Both the position numbers and the translations under genes were made by a program. This document shows positions 49,888 to 60,708 of a stretch of DNA of 64,000 bases, piece after piece. Under the pieces are notes generated by a model. The model saw nothing but the letters and a program-made list of their open reading frames with translations, was not told the origin of the DNA and ran no database searches. Source of the DNA: Hydractinia symbiolongicarpus (taxonomy: Eukaryota; Cnidaria; Hydrozoa; Anthoathecata; Hydractiniidae); assembly GCF_029227915.1 (NCBI RefSeq), contig NC_079887.1, positions 9,796,001 through 9,860,000 of the forward strand, given 5' to 3'. Positions within the stretch are counted from its first letter, which is position 1. Every line of letters starts with the position of its first letter.

Positions 49888-51083
49888 TTAAAAACTGCTA
49901 TAATGGCTATTTTTTCTTTTCGGTAATGAAGTGTTATCAATGATGTTAAATTTACTGCTTGTCCCCTGAACATTCCCAGCAATAGGTCTTACGGAAAATT
50001 GAGCTTTGATGATATTATCATTATACCCAACATCTCTTACAGAAGGATTGTCACAACGAGATCCAATTGGACGTTGTCTACCAAAATAGTTTTCTAAGTC
50101 ATCCTGGCAAAATCTTTCTGAAAGAATATAACCATGTTCTAAAAGGAATTTAACAACTTCTTTGATTGAATTGACTGTAATTTTTAGTCCTTCGTGTGTC
50201 TGACAAGAAATAAACATATTTGATTTTGCATTTTTTGTAAAGTTTCCGTCACGTTCTTCAATAGATCCAACCATGCAAAACGTACATCATCAACAGACTC
50301 AAGGCTTTAAAAATGGCTTTCTTTTCAACTCATTTGTATGGATATTTTTAGCACGATAAACTATATCCTTGCCAGAGTCACCATCTAAAAATCTATGCAT
50401 TCTGAAAAAGCATCTGTTTGGTGAGGCACCATCAGCTGTAGCCGCTATAACTTTCAAATTTATTCTCTCTAGATACAGAACAGCTTTCCAGAATATAGGC
50501 ATAATTTGATATGATGTAATCCCAGTTGTAGCAAATGTTGCAATACTGTACGATAGAGGATTGACAACACTTCTAGCAAGAAACACAAGTACATGTGTGG
50601 CAAGTTCTTTAACAGTTTTTAAAGTGGGAAAGTTTGTATGAATGTCACCTAAATCAACAAAACCGATAAGTTTGCCAGAATATTTGTCCCATACTAAATC
50701 TTTCTGAATTTTCATCTCATCAAACAATATTATTGTGTATCTTTCAATATCTGAAAATGTGGCAGTTTTTTTGGCAAGATCATTTATAACTTCAGGATCA
50801 AATCCCCTGGTTGGTCGTATGTAATTTCTGTAATCACGAAGTGTTCGCAGGCTTGGAAGAACCAGCATGCCACTACCAGTCTTAGGATCATATCTCAAAT
50901 CCGAATCCCCCATTTCTTGTTTACATCACTATTGGGTAGTGGAACTTTAAAAATACTGAGCTCTTTGTTTCTCCGTGATGTAGGGCATCCAAATATAGCA
51001 CAATTTAGCACAACCAGGCATAGTAATAATTGCAACAAATAACCGAAATACCAAGCAAGAAGTCCAAACAACAGCACAAACAA
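49888..51083 (-). pseudogene. P-element/THAP9-like transposase relic
   Basis: Three pieces in order make a recognisable P-type transposase. The first (51083-50895) contains a THAP-like zinc finger start, NCAIFGCPTSRRNKELSIFK, and runs through KKWGIRI. The second (50913-50299) has the conserved core FDEMKIQKDLVWDK and GKLIGFVDLGD and ends near 50300. The third (50274-49888) carries QTHEGLKITVNSI and RFCQDDLENYFGRQR. Pieces one and two are in different frames, and three stop codons lie between pieces two and three, so it is inactive as it stands. Its 3' end abuts the right end of the 3.48-kb transposon. Confidence 0.8.
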
Positions 51084-51649
51084 CAGTTAAAAATGCGCCA
51101 TTTTGAACTTCTGTGCAGGATCGGAGGTTTGGGCGCCAGTATATCTCGCCCATAAAGACATGAGAACAATAGATCATTGTTTCTTACCAGACTATCTTTT
51201 TTCTTATGACTATGGTAACAACGATGTACGGAACATTCTTTTCTAATGTTTATATAATTTGTTATCCATTTATATCTCAGCAATCACAGTGTGCATAATA
51301 AAATTAATGCAGCAATGGAGAGAAGATAGTTGCGTGTGTCTCATTAATTGTATTTTATATTTATTTTTTGATATTTTCAGTGGCCACCTGTTGCCTAATT
51401 GTAGCAAAGATAAAAAAAAGAAAATTATTATCTATACATTTAATTTTAACATTTTTTAATATTTTCAACAGGAATTAATAATTAAGTCCTGGGCACTAGG
51501 TTCTGAAATACATGTCAATTAAACCTAAAAATGATAACCTGCTATACTCCTCTATTACCAGAAGCAAATCATGTCAATGTGCTCAATGTAATTGCAAAGA
51601 TATAAATAGATTAGAGTTACATTCAACACAAAAGAAAAATGATCTCCAG

Positions 51650-51835
51650 AATTGTATAGGTGAATATTTATCATAGCACATCCGTATTTCATTCTCAAAA
51701 GGGAATGCTTCACCCTGATCAGACCTCTGATCATGACGGGCTAGTATAATGCGTATAAGTCATGTTGAAGAAGAACTACTTTGTTCATCACTAACATACT
51801 GCCAAGCAGTGAGCGGGATTCGATCGTACCTGTTA
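51650..51835 (-). mobile_element. tRNA-derived SINE, reverse orientation, 5' truncated
   Basis: On the minus strand the order is B-box-like GATCGAATCCC, GCTCACTGCTTGGCAG, GTTAGTGATGAACAAAGTAG, TTCTTCTTCAA, a unique body, then TTTTGAGAATGAAATACGG and CTATGATAAATATTCAC. The A-box half of the head is missing. Its left part on the gene strand interrupts the pogo-like frame just after QPLDVQGG, so the SINE inserted into that element. Confidence 0.6.
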
Positions 51836-52370
51836 GGACCACCTTGGACGTCAAGGGGTTGAAAGAGGTAAGTGAAATTCCCAGGCACACTTTGAAGTAA
51901 GATGTGATTGTTTTTTAAAACATTCAACACTTTGAGTGTCATTTGGCCTTTGAATACATCCATGATAAGAAGGGCGAAATGATCTTCCTTTAAACCTATT
52001 TTCTTCCTTTCTTTTTTGACGTAAGGTATTATGATATCCTCCAAGATCTTAATTGATTCTGTTTCATTGCTGTAATGCTTGGGGTTCGCACTCAAACTAA
52101 AGCTTTTTGGGAAATCAACTCTAGGCATGCTTTTCTTTGTTTTGCCAGCGTAAATCAGCTGAATAGGAAGGAAATGTCTTTCCAGTGTGATTGTAAATGT
52201 TGCCGTTATAGATCGTTTATCTGTTGACCCTTTAATTGGTACGGTTTTCGATCCCTGTTTAGCCATGGTCTTATTCGAGGTTGGAACATATTTGAAGGAG
52301 TTTGATCTAGGTTCAGCACCATTGAGTATGCCTTCTTTAACAGGAACGGAGGTCCAGCCAACAATAAGAA
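51836..52370 (-). pseudogene. pogo/Tigger-like transposase fragment (DDE_1)
   Basis: The minus-strand frame from about 52370 reads through KTMAKQGSKTVPIKG, DKRSITATFTITL, FLPIQLIYAGKT, IIPYVKKERKK, FALLIMDVFKGQ and QSVPGNFTYLFQPLDV. This is the block order of DDE_1 superfamily (pogo/Tigger) transposases, with the second catalytic Asp in LLIMD. The expected third acidic residue after QPLD is lost where the SINE interrupts it. The N-terminal CENPB-type DNA-binding domains are absent. It lies upstream of MND1 exon 2. Confidence 0.8.
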
Positions 52371-52509
52371 CAAGAATAATACAATTATTATAGATTGAGT
52401 TTGATTTATTTATAATCTACTTGAAAGATGTAGACTACTTGTTAGTATTTTCGATGTTCTGCTGAGAAAGATAAACGTAAAAATATTATCAAGTACAAAA
52501 ATTTGATTT

Positions 52510-52690
52510 TTTTCTTTGATTTCGCGAACTTTTATTTTCGCAATTGTAAAATTTCAAATAATTTCACGTGGATTAATTTTTGCGAATCAAGGGCCTTCAA
52601 AATTTTCGTGTGGACTAAATTTTGCGAAAAAATGGCCAAAATTCGCGAAAACCGCGAAAATTAATCCACGCGAAAATTTATCCACTTAAG
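52510..52690. mobile_element. MITE-like inverted-repeat cluster
   Basis: CACGTGGATTAATTTTTGCG (from 52565) and its inverted partner CGCGAAAATTAATCCACGCG (52653-52672) flank further diverged copies such as GTGGACTAAATTTTGCGAA. The CG-containing words stand out from the AT-rich surroundings. No coding capacity. Confidence 0.55.
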
Positions 52691-52944
52691 GTAAAAGAGG
52701 CTACTATAGCCACAGTAAAAAAGAGATTAACCATTATTTGACTTTCTTCAGCTAAAGTCTGCATTCTTTTGCCTGTCAGATTTTTCTTCCACATGTGAAA
52801 AAATCCTGTTATAACGTAAATATTGAAACTTGTCCATGCAAAGGAATTAACATGAAAAACAGTTTTGTATTAGCTCTATTATGTGACTTCTGTTAAGTCC
52901 AGGTTTTAATTCATTGTGTTGTAAAATTTCTAAATGATTTCTAG

Positions 52945-55725
52945 TCAAAGAAGAGAGGCCTTAGTCTTGATGAAAAGCGACAAAAGATGCTGGAAATCTT
53001 CTATGAAAAAGTAAGAAACTGACTTTGGTCTTTTATCTGAATGGCTTTTAAACAAATTTGGCAAACACTATTTCTTTATTAACATTTTGATTAAAGGATT
53101 TTATTTCACAACTTCTCTAGATCTACATGGAACAGATAAACAATGATCAATTTGAAATATATTCTCACTGGTTTTTCCAAAATAAAAAACACCATTCCCA
53201 AATTGAGCAGCTGATGTCATGTTTTATATTTATGTTCTTACCAAAAGCCATTAATATGCAATTTGTTTAAAAATATCTTTTTATATTTTATTTTTTTATT
53301 GTTTCTTATTATTTATTTTATATGTTTTATTAATTTATGTTAATTGATGTTGGATTCCCAGAAGAATTACTAAGGCTGATTATGTTTAAATTGTAGAAGA
53401 AATGGACTCTTAATATCATAGTAACATTTGATAGATTTGTAAAAAATCCGAAGGTTTTTTATACATACTTGCACTGGAAGTTGTTATTTTGTATCTTTTG
53501 TAATAAGTTTTAGGCTAGCAGTATTATACCTTCTGAATTCACAACACTAGAGATATCTTATCATGTTTGTTTTAAGTGCTGTTCGAAGACTTTTACCAAA
53601 AGGGTGCAAAAAATATCTTTTTACAGTTGTTGTACTGCCATATTTTTTTCACTTTCAAGAACAACATTCTGAGTTCACATGGAACTGTCTTTTATTATAG
53701 CTTTTAATCTTGCATGCTAGTCGACAATTAAATATTTTTTTTATTTTCACTGTTGATTTAGAAAACGTTTTTCCAGCTGAAAGAATTGGAGAAAATTGCA
53801 CCAAAAGAAAAGGGAATTAGTAAGTTTTCTTTTTTTAAACATATGATAATTTTAAGATCATTTCAATGCTTTGGAGACATTGTTAGGTTTATTATTTATG
53901 GAATGTACACAGGTTATTATTTTGTTGTGACAGTACTAGCTAATCTATATTATAATGCCCGTATACGTCTGTCCGTCAGTACGTCTGTCTGTCACGCAAA
54001 ATGGTAGCTTAGCTGCGACCGGTGAACCCGTGGATTTTTCTTTATTAATAATAAAAGGACAAAATCTTATGACAGTATCCTTGTTTCCACATGATGGAAC
54101 AGGATTGACAAGTTGTTATGGGTTGACAGATTGAAAAAAGAGTGGTAATTGTTGATTGTTACAATGTGACTGAACATTTTTTTTTCATTTAATAACTATT
54201 ATGTGGCGCTTTTATGTATGAAGCCATTTTTAAAGTACTTTTGTTGTCTTGAGGAGGAGAAAGGAAAAAGTTCAAAACAAAAAAAAGAAAGAGAGGGGGC
54301 TATATTTTTGTTTTGTGCAGAGGAAGTTGAGTTTAGATCTAACAGTCTAGATCAGATTGGAAGAGGGTCATTAATATACCCCGTCCAACCCATGCTAACA
54401 TGGAAAAGGGACGTTAAGCCGAGCATGATGATGTACACATTCCCTGCTTCTTAAAAAAGACTTCCTTACATTTTCCATTTTTCTTTGCATTTTGTCCCCA
54501 AAAAGATCTTCAATTTCGGTAACAGACACTGCAATTATTTAAACCAGAGGGGGGGAGCCTGGTTCATATTTATGTTTTATTAGAACTGAAGGTTCTCCTA
54601 CCATTATTATTATAACACTTAGACTTATCACAATTTTACATTGTTGTATAATTATCTGACCTTCTATAGAACAATTTTGAATAGACATAAACATTAAAAG
54701 TGGTTAACTTAATAATATTTAGCACCGATGTCAGTAAAAGATGTTTTGCAAAGCTTGGTTGATGATAATCTTGTGGATAGTGAACGCATTGGAACATCTA
54801 ATTATTTTTGGTCCTTTCCTAGCAAAGCTGTTCACACTGTAGGTCTTGCTGGTCATGTACTTAAATTATTATTTTTTTTTTTTTTTGTATTTATGTCTCT
54901 GCCCGAAAAATAAAAAGGTACAAATTTGGTCAGTTAAGTAGTTTAATTGTTCACCAGAATATACATGTTTCTTTTATTTTTTGTGTTTTCATGTGTACCA
55001 ACAAATTACATATGTGCCCTTTTGAGAGGTAAATTCGTCACAGAAGAAAGTTAGGCTATTTAAAATTTGTCTTGACACTTTGAATTTGAGAAAGAAATTC
55101 TTCAAGGTCAATATTTCTACTGTGTAACATTTACGTTATGTTACGTAGATTGCATAACCTATTTCTCTACTTTGACAGAAAAAAAGAAAGATTGAAGTAT
55201 TCTCTGAAAAAATTGATGAGTTCAAAAGGAAGAAAGCTGTGAGTTTATCACGATTGGAAGAAATGAAGAAAGGGAAGGAAAATACAGTAGGCTTTAACTT
55301 ATTATCTTAAACTTTGCAGTACTTAAATTTGAAGTTAATTTTTTAGGATTCTGTAAGTTGGAAGGCAGCTTTTCTTTTGATTTAAAATTAAAACTTGGAA
55401 ATATCTCAGGCTAAAATCCTCAAACCTTTGATTGACTTCATTGCTTACTTTGCAGAACGAGCGTGAACAAATTTCAACAGAACTTGAACAACTGCAAGAA
55501 GAGAACAAAAAGCTTTCCCAGCAGCTTGAACAATACCGTGAAAGTGATCCCGAAGTTTTGAAAGAAGTATCGAATCAATGTCAAATTGCTTTTGAAGCTG
55601 CCAACAGATGGACAGATAACTTATTTTCATTGAAATCGTGGTGTAGCAAAAAATTCAATGTCGACACAAAAGTTATGGATAAACAGTTTGGGATTCCTGA
55701 GGATTTTGACTACATTGAGGAATGA
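52945..55725 (+). CDS. MND1: Meiotic nuclear division protein 1 (start exon not located)
   Basis: MND1 pairs with HOP2/PSMC3IP and helps DMC1 and RAD51 carry out strand invasion in meiosis. Exons: 52945-53010, 53762-53819, 54723-54838, 55179-55286 and 55456-55725. Phases agree, and with an ATG added the protein is 206 residues, against 205 in human. [19 protein letters not shown] is followed by [17 protein letters not shown] and the winged-helix part [20 protein letters not shown], then [13 protein letters not shown], a coiled coil, and the C-terminal [13 protein letters not shown] and [12 protein letters not shown]. Just before 52945 the frame meets a stop (the TAG of the acceptor), so the ATG must come from an upstream exon ending exactly in ATG. 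ATG-then-donor sequences exist at 44036 and 51211, but I cannot choose between them. The intervening DNA is full of transposon relics. An ATTAAA lies near 55863. Confidence 0.93.
53944..54040 (+). mobile_element. Helitron-like miniature element, 3' truncated
   Basis: It lies in an MND1 intron. The start TCTATATTATAATGCCCG after an A is intact, and GTCTGTC is expanded by a short internal duplication (GTCCGTCAGTACGTCTG). The element follows the family to AACCCGTGGATTTTTC and then stops, so the second hairpin arm and the CTAG end are missing. Confidence 0.65.
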
Positions 55726-56258
55726 TATTTATCATAAGATATTGATATATAAATAGCAGTTGTTGATGTTGTTGATATTGTATATTTTCTGTTAATATTT
55801 TTACATATATATTGTTTTTATTGTTTATAACATTACGTTCTATTTATTTTTGACCACGTTATTATTAAAGTAGACATTTGGGCAAATTAGTACCGGAGTC
55901 AGGGCAAGGGTGAAACTAGTCTTGTTAGTAATCTTAAGGTTCACCTTAGATCTTGCTAACCGTCATTGTATATATTGCAGTATTTTTTATTGCTTTTAGT
56001 TGTGTCTGTTTAATTATTTCTACATGTGAGTATGTTTGCTTAAACCTTAAAAAGTCTACGAAAAAAACAATACATTTGACTTTATATGAAAATGAGAGGA
56101 ATGAAGCAAAATGTTGTCAATGATGTCCTTAAACATTCTTTCATTTTTAAGGGACAATTGTGTAGGCACACGGTAGTCAGTTAGAAAGGTCTTACTTTTT
56201 CTCTTTACGTTTTGAGCTTATTTTTTGTCCTTCTCATAGTTCAACTAACACACAAAAA
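55726..56258. promoter_or_regulatory. MND1-METTL14 spacer with splice-acceptor-like site before the METTL14 ATG
   Basis: Only 533 bp separate the MND1 stop from the METTL14 start. The right end carries a pyrimidine-rich tract, CTTTTTCTCTTTACG through TTGTCCTTCTCATAG, ending 19 bases before the ATG at 56259. This could be the 3' splice site of a 5' UTR intron, or a trans-splicing acceptor if the species uses spliced leaders, as Hydra does. The MND1 polyadenylation signal is probably ATTAAA near 55863. Confidence 0.4.
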
Positions 56259-58585
56259 ATGAGTGCAGACCGGTTAAAGCAAATGAAAGAGCGCTCTAAA
56301 CTACGAAGACAGCTGCTTGCTCAACAACTTGGTGTGAAAGATGAAAATGATTTTGGGAACATACTTGGTAAAAAAGAAAAGGTTATTCCTGCTCCACTCA
56401 TTAGAAGAAATAGTTCTCTAACGTCACCAACGACTAATGAAGAATTCAAGTTACCTGGTAGGTTTATTGTAATTTCGTTTATTTTTTATTTATTCGCGAA
56501 AGTTGTAAAGTCCAAAAAACACATTTCGAAGATTAGAGACTTGAATACCTCGACCATCCATCCCTAATTCGAAGCAAAAAAATTTAAAAAACAGAAAAGA
56601 AAAACTATTTGAAAGTCCTTAAAACATTAGATAGGAAACACTGCCACCACCTTATTAATAAGGTTGATGTATACAAGAATATAGAGACCACACAAAGTGG
56701 CACTAAACAGTTTTAATTTTGAAGAGTGTTTTTCTGTTAAGGTAAAAATATCGGCAGTCCGACCTTACTAGTTGCTGATGGTAAAAAAGTGGCGCGTAAA
56801 CGGAAGCAAGATGAAGAAGAAGTATCGACAGAAGTATACACTGATTCGAAAACATTTCTAAAGGGTACACACTCACTGAATCCTCACAATGACTACTGTC
56901 AGCATTTTCTTGATTCTGGATACCGCCCTCACAACTTTATACGCGACACTGGCATCACTGATCGATTTGAAGAGTATCCCAAACTAAAAGAACTTATCAA
57001 GTTAAAGGATGAAATAATTGCAACCCGAGCGACGCCCCCCATGTAATAATTTCATTGATTTTTTTTATTGTTTTCACTTTATTTTATTTCTCGGTTTATA
57101 AATTTCTCTTTTTTTGCGCTGTATGTTTAAAAGTTTGGATGGCACTGGATAATTGGTTTTTATATTTTTCTTAATTTTATTTCTTGGTTAACTTGTGAAA
57201 TTTTTACAACGATGTTTACGTTTTTCTGTTTAATTTTTATGTTAGTGTGGTAGATATCTGCTAATTCAAACGGCCGCTATTTCGAATAAGTATTTTTTTT
57301 TGCTAAATGAAACTTATCTTTTTTTTGTTGCTTAATACAAACAATCGCTAATTCGAATGCAGTTAATTCTTTTCGAACAAATTTCTTGTTTCAAATCTAT
57401 TCTGTTTACTATTGCTTGATCCGCGCATTCGTTTATTCAAACATATTTTTCGGATTCCTTTCGTGCTGGATTTGTGTACTATGCCTGCCTCTTTCTCTAG
57501 GTATCTTCAATGTGATTTGGACACGTACGAACTAACAGACCTAAAGTACAAGTTTGACGTCATACTAATAGATCCGCCTTTAGAGGAATACCAACGAAGG
57601 TGTCCTGGATTGATGTTTAACTGGCGACCGTGGCATTGGGAGGAAATCATTAGGCTAGAAGTTGGTCAAGTGGCTGCACAGCGTTCGTTTTGTTTTCTTT
57701 GGTGTGGGTCAGCGGAAGGACTGGATGAAGGAAGAAAATGTTTGAAAGCCTGGGGTAGGTGTTGCCATTTTTTAATGGGGTCTCAACATTCAGTGAACTT
57801 GTTTTTACAGCAAGGTTGGTGAATGAATTTAAAAAATATCTTGTAGCAGGTGGTTTTTTTTGACCACTTGCTAACAAACGACTTTTGCCCAAGTATGCTT
57901 ACAAATTTTGCGGGATATAATTTCTAGAAAAGTTGTAAAAAGTAGTGAAAATGGTTTTGGTTTTTGTATTTCAGGCTTCCGTCGTTGTGAAGATATTTGC
58001 TGGATAAAGACTAATAAAAATAACCCTGGGAACACAAAATATATGGAGCCAATGTCAGTGCTACAACATACTAAAGAGCATTGTTTGATGGGCATAAAAG
58101 GGACTGTACGTAGAAGTACGGACGGTGACTTCATTCACGCTAACGTGGACTTAGATATCATTATTAGCGAAGAAGCTGAATATGGAAGTACGGATAAACC
58201 GGAGGAGATATTTAAAATTATTGAACATTTTTGTTTGGGTAGAAGACGTCTGCACATATTCGGTAATGACCATACTGTACGTCCAGGTTGGGTAACAGTT
58301 GGTCCGGACCTTACCAGCTCTAATTATTCCAGCGAGCAATATCATTCGTACTTCAGCAGCTCTCCAGAAGAAAACCTTGTAGGAAGTACTGACCTTATCG
58401 AACAGTTACGACCGAAATCACCACCTGCCTCAAAAATGAAGGGGCAACAGGGGATGTCTGGGAGAGGCAGAGGACGTGGTGATGCTGGCCAGGGAAGAGG
58501 CCAGTCAGCAGGCGGTAGTGGTATCTCTCGAGGCGGATTTACTAACCGAAATTACATGCAAAAAGGAGGATACTCAGCACAATAG
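56259..58585 (+). CDS. METTL14: METTL14, RNA-binding partner in the m6A methyltransferase
   Basis: METTL14 pairs with METTL3 in the nucleus, where it binds RNA and supports N6-adenosine methylation. Exons 56259-56457, 56742-57042, 57501-57754 and 57975-58585 keep phase and give 1365 nt, or 454 aa (human 456). The N-terminus has the [17 protein letters not shown] helix. The MT-A70 fold follows, with [49 protein letters not shown] (DPPL at residues 191-194), [31 protein letters not shown] and [17 protein letters not shown]. The positively charged RRSTDG loop corresponds to the RNA-binding KRSTDG loop of human, with K replaced by R. The C-terminus (about 415-454) is an RGG-type tail, as in other METTL14 proteins. 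The degenerate tetrapeptide is DPPL here, whereas vertebrates have EPPL. The downstream gene is convergent, 105 bp away. Confidence 0.96.
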
Positions 58586-58690
58586 TGTCAAATTATTACT
58601 TTTAGAATTTTTTTAAAAAAATTGTATTTAAAAATGATGAAATGAGAAATTATTTATCACACTATATTACAAGCTATTTATTTTATCTGT

Positions 58691-60708
58691 TCATTCTTCG
58701 TCCTTTGAACCTTCTTCCTCTCTTAACTTAGCGATCTCTTCTTCAGCCATTCGTCTTGCGTGTTCCTCATCAAATTCCTCATCATCACTTTTGATTTCTT
58801 GTTCTTCTTCACGCAGTCGTTCGTCTTCTAGAAATTCTTGTTCTTGACGCTTCTCCTCCGCACGTCTTGCTTCTTGTTCGCGCAGATATTCTTCATCTTC
58901 GTCGTTATTGTTTTGTCTACTTTGTACTTCATCGCCGTGCTCTTCTTCGTTTCTAGGTTGTTTTTCATCTTCGTAATCATCATCGCTATATTTTTCCTTT
59001 ATTACTCGCTCTTCATTATCATCCTCTGCGTAGGAGTCTTGCTTCGGCTCTTCATCGCTGTATCTATCCATTTCGTCGTCATCTTCTTTAATATATCTTT
59101 TCGGTTCATCATCCTCTTCGTCGCTATATTTTGATTTCGAAGGAAGCTCCTCTTCTGATGAGTATCTTCTTTCTGTTGTTGTTTTCTTAGGGCGTATTTC
59201 AAAGTCGTCTTCATCTGAGTAACTGTCGTACGTCTTCGCTCTCGTCGGTTTGAAGGAAGTTGCTTTGTATGACGACCCTGCCGTATAGTCTACAGGTTGA
59301 ATACTGGAAATATACTGATCAACTTGCTTGTAGTTCTTGCCAATCTGGTCCTGTTTTTTGATAAGTTCTTGCGCCTTTACTCTCATCTCTTTTATAACAT
59401 CGATATTATCTCGGAAATCCGTCTGCACCCGGTTTTGTTTCTTTTGCACGGATTCCAGCGTTTCCGATATTAACGTCGTGCGCTCGTTTAAACGGCGTAG
59501 CGTCAAGTCGATTGCTTCCAACATGTCGGAAGTGTTCTCTTTCTCTATGTCGTTCAAAGCTGACTCAAGGTTGGATAAGTTTCTAAAAAGTGAACAAGTT
59601 TTTAGTTTACCAGTGTGTATGCCTTACACCTCATGCAAAACATGTTTTTAATTGATAAGTTCATAACTTATTCACAAAGCTGCAAAAAGAAAGCTAATTA
59701 TGTTGTCGTTAACTTGTAAACATCTCCATTCGTACGTTTTCTTTGTGGAACATGCGATCAATTGTTCTGTTGCATTCCAGTACAATAAAGTCGCTCAGCG
59801 GTCAGTTTTGAATGTTTATAATTTTAACAAGCTGATAAGATATTATCTTGCTAAACTTAAACGATTTAAAATTTGTAATCTTGAAATTGAAAGTTTGTTT
59901 ACTTAAATAATCAATCTCTAATGAATAAAATTTCAGTTTTTTTCGTCTGTACATGTTTTTTTTGTTAAATACAGAATTTTGAGTTTAGCGTCAAAGCGTA
60001 ATATTTCTATTTAATAACAAGATTTCAGCTTGACACTTTTGCACTTTGATGCTGACGTCAGCTGTTTTGTGGATTTATTGTTAGATAAGTTACTTGGTTC
60101 CTTAATTTTCCAAATTCTAGGCCTTGGCCAGTTGCTTAAGTTTTAACCCAAATCTCCGCTGTTAACAACACATAAAACATATAACGCTTCTTGAGTAATA
60201 AACAAAGGTAATAAGCCCTGGAGATAAAGTTGTTGTTTAGCTTTTTGCATGTTTTTTATTGCATTCGTGTGTTTTAGATTCAGATTATGCTTGTCTCAAA
60301 GCTCTTTAAGATATTTATGCTTTGAGAACGAGAGTCCATCCAATTGACAAATGTCTCGATAGATACATAGAGAAGGTATATGAATGTGTGATATAATAAA
60401 AAAGCGTAGTGTATAAAAAATTGGGATAAATACTTATCGCTATACCTTTTACGTTCCTTCACAAGTTTATGCAGTCGTTCTTTTTCTTCTTCTTCGTCTT
60501 CACTAAACAGACTTTCAGTATCACTAAGCCATTCAGAAGACAGCTTCCGTGCTGTACTGCCCGTACGAGGAGCTGGATCAATCGGTTGCAATAAATACTT
60601 TGATGCGATATATAAATCGTTATCATTGATGGCTTTATTTAAACTATGCTTTTTGTAATTGTTTTCTATAATATTGCCATTCAAATCTCTTTCTTCTGTA
60701 GAAGTCAT
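58691..60708 (-). CDS. Acidic coiled-coil protein of unknown function, two exons
   Basis: Exons are 60708-60446 and 59582-58691, joined AAAAG/AAAC with intact phase, giving 384 aa. The N-terminal 88 residues include SEWLSDTESLFSEDEEEEKE, which resembles a casein-kinase-type acidic patch, and lead straight into a coiled coil spanning the exon junction (NLSNLESALNDIEKE and LRRLNERTTLISETLESV). From about residue 185 the protein is extremely rich in Glu, Asp, Lys and Ser with repeated YSDEE/SDEE words, then a charged EEKRQEQEFLEDE-type single helix to the end. I do not recognise a family. The minus-strand AATAAA at 58682-58677 lies only 9 bases after the stop, so the 3' UTR is very short and probably overlaps that of METTL14. 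The minus-strand ATG at 60708 is the first codon of an open frame in a clean context. Confidence 0.8.

Noticed and set aside
45264-51083. One P-element whose two halves were split by the 3.48-kb transposon
   Set aside because: The left and right relics are in opposite orientation and each ends at its own stop next to the insertion, so they look like two different elements.
54203-54454. Open frame in an MND1 intron
   Set aside because: Lys/Glu-rich by chance; no splice sites in phase with MND1 and no homology recognised.
58838-59134. Plus-strand open frame across the acidic gene's last exon
   Set aside because: Phe/Ile/Val-rich antisense shadow of an Asp/Glu-rich coding region.
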